Below are positions 6,932 through 9,841 of a DNA stretch of 9,841 nt, piece by piece. The notes under the pieces were generated by a model that was given only the letters and a program-made list of their open reading frames with translations, had not been told where the DNA came from and did not search any database. The translations under genes and the position numbers were made by a program. How positions within the stretch are numbered: position 1 is the stretch's first letter; every line of letters begins with the position of its first letter. Source of the stretch: an uncultured Isosphaeraceae bacterium (GTDB taxonomy: Bacteria; Planctomycetota; Planctomycetia; Isosphaerales; Isosphaeraceae); NCBI GenBank assembly GCA_937907405.1, contig CALCIC010000932.1:1-9841 (forward strand). Direction: 5' to 3'.

Positions 6932-6932
6932 T

Positions 6933-6983
6933 GGCGACGCCGAAGGGAATCGGTTGATCGTCGGGCCGTGTGGCGTGGTCGCC
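6933..6983 (-). terminator. Possible hairpin after the beta-helix gene
   Basis: Directly after the TGA at 6986-6984 the minus strand reads GGCGACCACGCC (6983-6972). It can pair, with a small bulge, with GGCGTCGCC (6941-6933). A smaller CCGA/TCGG stem lies inside the loop. The loop is long and no T-run follows, so this is at best a factor-dependent terminator or attenuator. It abuts the candidate promoter of the next gene. Confidence 0.22.
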
Positions 6984-9841
6984 TCATCGCCGGCGCGCCG
7001 ACGGGCTGCGCGGACGACCGCTCAGCAGGCTCGGCGACGCGCCGACGTTCAGGCTGGGACGTCCCGGGAAATGGCTCGGATCGAGAATCAAATCGTCCGG
7101 CGCGATCGGGAACGATCGAGAGCGTTCGAGAAATCGGACGCTTGGGTACGGCGAACCGGGTCGAGGTCCGGTCACCCCCCGGATACGGTTGCCGCCCCAG
7201 AGGTTGATCCACTTCGTCACGACGTTGCGGCCGCGGTTGGGCAGCGGCGCCCCGATCGCCTCGACGAACGCGACGACCTCGACCGCATCATTGCTTTGCT
7301 GCCAGAACACCTGGCAACGTGCGATCGCCTCGGCCTCGGCGCGGAGGAGGACGCTCTCGCGGCCGAGCAGATCCAGATACGCCGTGTTCGACCCCGAGAT
7401 CAGCCAGGGGCGATCGGGGCCTGGTTCGCCTCCCGGCCAGGCCGCCGCGCGGACGACCGCCGCGCCGGCCGCGATCGTGCAGCGGTCGAATCGCAGGTCC
7501 GCGTTGAACCGGCTGCGCGCCACCAGACTCGGCGCCAGGGCGACCACGTCGCCCCGAGCCGCGACCGCGCAGTTTGAGAGCCCGACGAACCCCTGACCCA
7601 CCTCCGCCTCGATCCCCACGCCGCCGGTGATCAGAATACAATCCGAGAGCAGGCAGACCGGCCGATCCCAGGGCGTGGTGAACAGCTCCGTTTCAACCGG
7701 TCGAGGGCGGGTCGTCGCGGCCCGAAACGTGATCAGCCGGTTCGTCGAGGGGCCGGCCGGTTGAGGCCCCGTCAGTTCGCAGGATTCGAGCGTCAGGAAT
7801 CCGTCCTCGACGCGAAGCAGCGATTCAAGGCCGCAGTCGTCGTCGGCCTGGATGCGAACCCGCGACAGCGAGAGCGATCCGCCGTGAAGTTCGATCATCG
7901 CCCGGCCGCTCGCCTTCTCGGCGGGGACCAGGACCAGCCAGGGGGCGTTGGGATCCTTCGGCTGCTCCACCTCCAACTCCAGCCGCATGCCGTCGGGAAG
8001 ACGGACGGGAGAGCATCGCCGCGGACCGGCGCCCCGCGCCTGCACGCGCAGTCGGCGCGCCGGGGCCGCGGCCCGATCGCGAAGGAACAACCCCAGGTCG
8101 CCGTTCCATTCGGCCAAATCGGCGTCGAAGACCAGCGTCTGGTATTCGCCTTTAGGGGTGGTCGCCTCGGCGTCTCCGGCAGCCGGCGGCGCCGGCGACC
8201 ACGGCCGGGCGGCCGGCATCGGCGGCGCCGGGAAGGTCAGAAGAGTCTTGGCCAGCAGGAACGGTCGCGGCCGCGCCACGGCCTGCAGCGACGCCTCGCG
8301 CCCCGGTAGATACAACGCCAGATCGGCCGTCGTCAGGTCGGCCACGGTCGCGGGGAGGCGCCATTCGACGAAGACCTCCTGGCTCTGACGCTCGGAGGCG
8401 CTCCACGTGGAACGAAACGCGGGCAGGTTGCGCGTGTGGATCATCTGCTCCGGGCCGACGGCGAAGTAACCTCGCCAGCCCAGGAACTGGTTGTTGTCGC
8501 CCGACCAGTCGAGGCTGGCCGGAAGCAGCGCGGCGGGATTCTCAGAGCTGGTCAGACTCGCCGTGCCGGGCCCCTCGAACCGACCGAACGCGTTGTCGAA
8601 GGCGCGGACCACCATCCGCTTCGAGGGCGGATCGGATCGACCTTCGCCCCCCAGATCGATGAAGGGGCCGCGGCATCCCAGAACGTTGCCGAGCAGGTGC
8701 AGCCGGTGATCGGCCGGGTTCGGCACGCTGGGCGTCTTCACGATCGGACCTTCGCCTGCCAGGATCGAACGCTCGACCATCAGTTCGACCGGACCTCGCC
8801 TCAACTCGAACAGCGACGCCACGTCGCCTCGAATCAGGCACTTCTCGATCCTGATCCGCGACGGCCGACCGCCGGGGTCGTCGGCGCGGAGGAACGTGAA
8901 CGGCGCGTGAGACAGGTTGACGATCGTGACGGTGCAATTCCTCAACGTCAACTCCGCGCCCTCGCAGTGGAACAGCGCGCGCTGGTTCTGCGACAGGTCC
9001 CGCACGTTGACGACCAGATCGATCGAATCGAGCGTCAGTTTTTTGTTGGAGAGCGTGACGACGCCCGGCTGTTTGCGCACCACGTCGAGCGTCGGCCCGT
9101 CGATCCGGACGACCGGGCGACGTCCCGGCGCGGCGCGGATCAGCCGCGGATCGCCGGGGACTCGGAAGTCGTCGATCGTGAACGGCCCGTCGTCGCCGAT
9201 CTCGACGGTCCCCTTCGTGACGTCGAGCGCCTGCCGAAGACTGCGGACGATTCCGTCCCCGTGAGTTTCCGGCGCCCGCTGAACCCGCGTCGTCGGGCCG
9301 TCGATCTGATCGACGATCGGCGCGCGTCCCCAGGCCGGGAGGTACTTCGCCAGGGTCTCGGGGGTGTATCGCGGCTCCGGCGGCGGCGCGGTCGGCGGCG
9401 CGTCGACCGGCTCCCGCCAGGCCTCGACGACCGACGGGGGGGCTGGCTTCTTGGCGATCGTCGCCGGCCTGAGATCGACCACCGCCGGCGGCGGGAGTCC
9501 GTTCGCGTCCGGATTGGAAGCGTCGCCGGGCTCCGGCGGCGGCTCGAAGCCGACGACCGGCGGCGACGGCGTGGGGATCGGCCCTCGAATCAGGAGGTCG
9601 AGGCCGATGATCACGACGATCGCGAACAGCCCCGTCACCGCGCACCGGACGACCCAGGCGGTCGCCGAGAGCGAAGGCTCACGCGCGCCCAGCCTCGCGC
9701 CGATGCCGATTCCACTCGGATCGACCGACGATCGGGGTTCGTCGGCGCCCAACCGTTGCAGCACCGAGCTGTAGGGCGAGGGGGGCCCCGCTGCTGAATC
9801 GCCGTTCGTCAAGGGGGGGTCGAGTTGCAGTGGCGCAAGAG
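6984..9841 (-). CDS. Membrane-anchored right-handed beta-helix protein, 5' partial
   Basis: The frame stays open to the right edge. A TTG at 9812 could start it (942 residues) but has no Shine-Dalgarno, and the residues before it (LAPLQLDPP) read on smoothly, so the N-terminus is probably outside the window. Numbered from that TTG, a single membrane helix lies at about 53-75 (VVRCAVTGLFAIVVIIGLDLLI), followed by a Pro-rich stalk (76-150) with a repeated PPP pattern. Two blocks of short beta strands follow: about 195-430 (LTLDSIDLVV, AELTLRNCTVTI, RIRIEKCLIRGD) and about 560-880 (SLSLSRVRIQ, FLTLESCELTG, VCLLSDCILITG, GFVGLSNCAV). The recurring hydrophobic-polar pattern ending in N/D/S-C fits a pectate-lyase-like parallel beta-helix, often carbohydrate-binding or -cleaving, but no catalytic residues can be named. 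The topology implied is cytoplasmic N-terminus, then a large outer domain. A Ser/Thr kinase or similar domain could lie upstream, which is speculation. The gene ends 139 bases before the exported TPR gene. Confidence 0.8.
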   Translation of the reverse strand, partial: LAPLQLDPPLTNGDSAAGPPSPYSSVLQRLGADEPRSSVDPSGIGIGARLGAREPSLSATAWVVRCAVTGLFAIVVIIGLDLLIRGPIPTPSPPVVGFEPPPEPGDASNPDANGLPPPAVVDLRPATIAKKPAPPSVVEAWREPVDAPPTAPPPEPRYTPETLAKYLPAWGRAPIVDQIDGPTTRVQRAPETHGDGIVRSLRQALDVTKGTVEIGDDGPFTIDDFRVPGDPRLIRAAPGRRPVVRIDGPTLDVVRKQPGVVTLSNKKLTLDSIDLVVNVRDLSQNQRALFHCEGAELTLRNCTVTIVNLSHAPFTFLRADDPGGRPSRIRIEKCLIRGDVASLFELRRGPVELMVERSILAGEGPIVKTPSVPNPADHRLHLLGNVLGCRGPFIDLGGEGRSDPPSKRMVVRAFDNAFGRFEGPGTASLTSSENPAALLPASLDWSGDNNQFLGWRGYFAVGPEQMIHTRNLPAFRSTWSASERQSQEVFVEWRLPATVADLTTADLALYLPGREASLQAVARPRPFLLAKTLLTFPAPPMPAARPWSPAPPAAGDAEATTPKGEYQTLVFDADLAEWNGDLGLFLRDRAAAPARRLRVQARGAGPRRCSPVRLPDGMRLELEVEQPKDPNAPWLVLVPAEKASGRAMIELHGGSLSLSRVRIQADDDCGLESLLRVEDGFLTLESCELTGPQPAGPSTNRLITFRAATTRPRPVETELFTTPWDRPVCLLSDCILITGGVGIEAEVGQGFVGLSNCAVAARGDVVALAPSLVARSRFNADLRFDRCTIAAGAAVVRAAAWPGGEPGPDRPWLISGSNTAYLDLLGRESVLLRAEAEAIARCQVFWQQSNDAVEVVAFVEAIGAPLPNRGRNVVTKWINLWGGNRIRGVTGPRPGSPYPSVRFLERSRSFPIAPDDLILDPSHFPGRPSLNVGASPSLLSGRPRSPSARRR

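Noticed and set aside
8436..9797. 453-residue plus-strand frame opposite the beta-helix gene
   Set aside because: It is an Arg/Asp-rich shadow; the minus frame has a membrane helix and regular beta-strand repeats.
1..9841. Search for a defence, toxin-antitoxin, biosynthetic or phage system
   Set aside because: No nuclease, methylase, helicase, integrase, synthase or toxin-like motif was found in any credible reading frame; the content looks like ordinary planctomycete envelope genes.

Overview
The window is a high-GC bacterial chromosome segment. Its gene content points to a planctomycete, probably of the Isosphaeraceae type (Paludisphaera/Singulisphaera-like). The reasons are the very GC-rich third codon positions, a large lipoprotein joining TPRs, FG-GAP/VCBS calcium loops and an ASPIC/UnbV domain, a membrane-anchored beta-helix giant, and a 'CCACGGAGG' snap-back repeat of a kind common in planctomycete and similar genomes. 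This taxonomic call is inference; no rRNA or marker gene is present.

Layout from left to right. (1) The 3' end of a plus-strand gene occupies 1-747. It has membrane helices followed by an extracytoplasmic TPR-like domain and is probably the tail of an O-antigen ligase/polymerase-like protein. (2) A 290-bp convergent intergenic region (748-1037) holds a 19/21-bp direct repeat and a roughly 215-bp imperfect palindrome with a purine-rich left arm and a pyrimidine-rich right arm. It is REP/MITE-like and is positioned to end transcription from both sides. (3) A minus-strand block covers 1038-9841. In transcription order it holds a membrane-anchored beta-helix protein cut by the right edge, a small exported TPR protein, a nitrilase-superfamily amidohydrolase, and a 1274-residue lipoprotein.

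The last three minus-strand genes are spaced 31 and 61 bp apart and probably form one operon. A sigma70-like promoter at 6903-6931 lies in the 139-bp gap before the small TPR gene. The nitrilase has its full Glu-Lys-Cys catalytic set and no export signal. The other gene products are predicted to work at or outside the cytoplasmic membrane. I infer an envelope theme (protein-protein scaffolding by TPRs, calcium-stabilised propeller, beta-helix carbohydrate-type fold), with one cytoplasmic C-N hydrolase whose substrate cannot be read from sequence.

I see no defence system, CRISPR array, tRNA, rRNA, transposase or phage gene. The signals most worth a second look are the snap-back repeat, a cluster of AT-rich rare codons next to a G9 tract at the entrance of the uncharacterised C-terminal domain of the big lipoprotein, and the missing N-terminus of the beta-helix protein.
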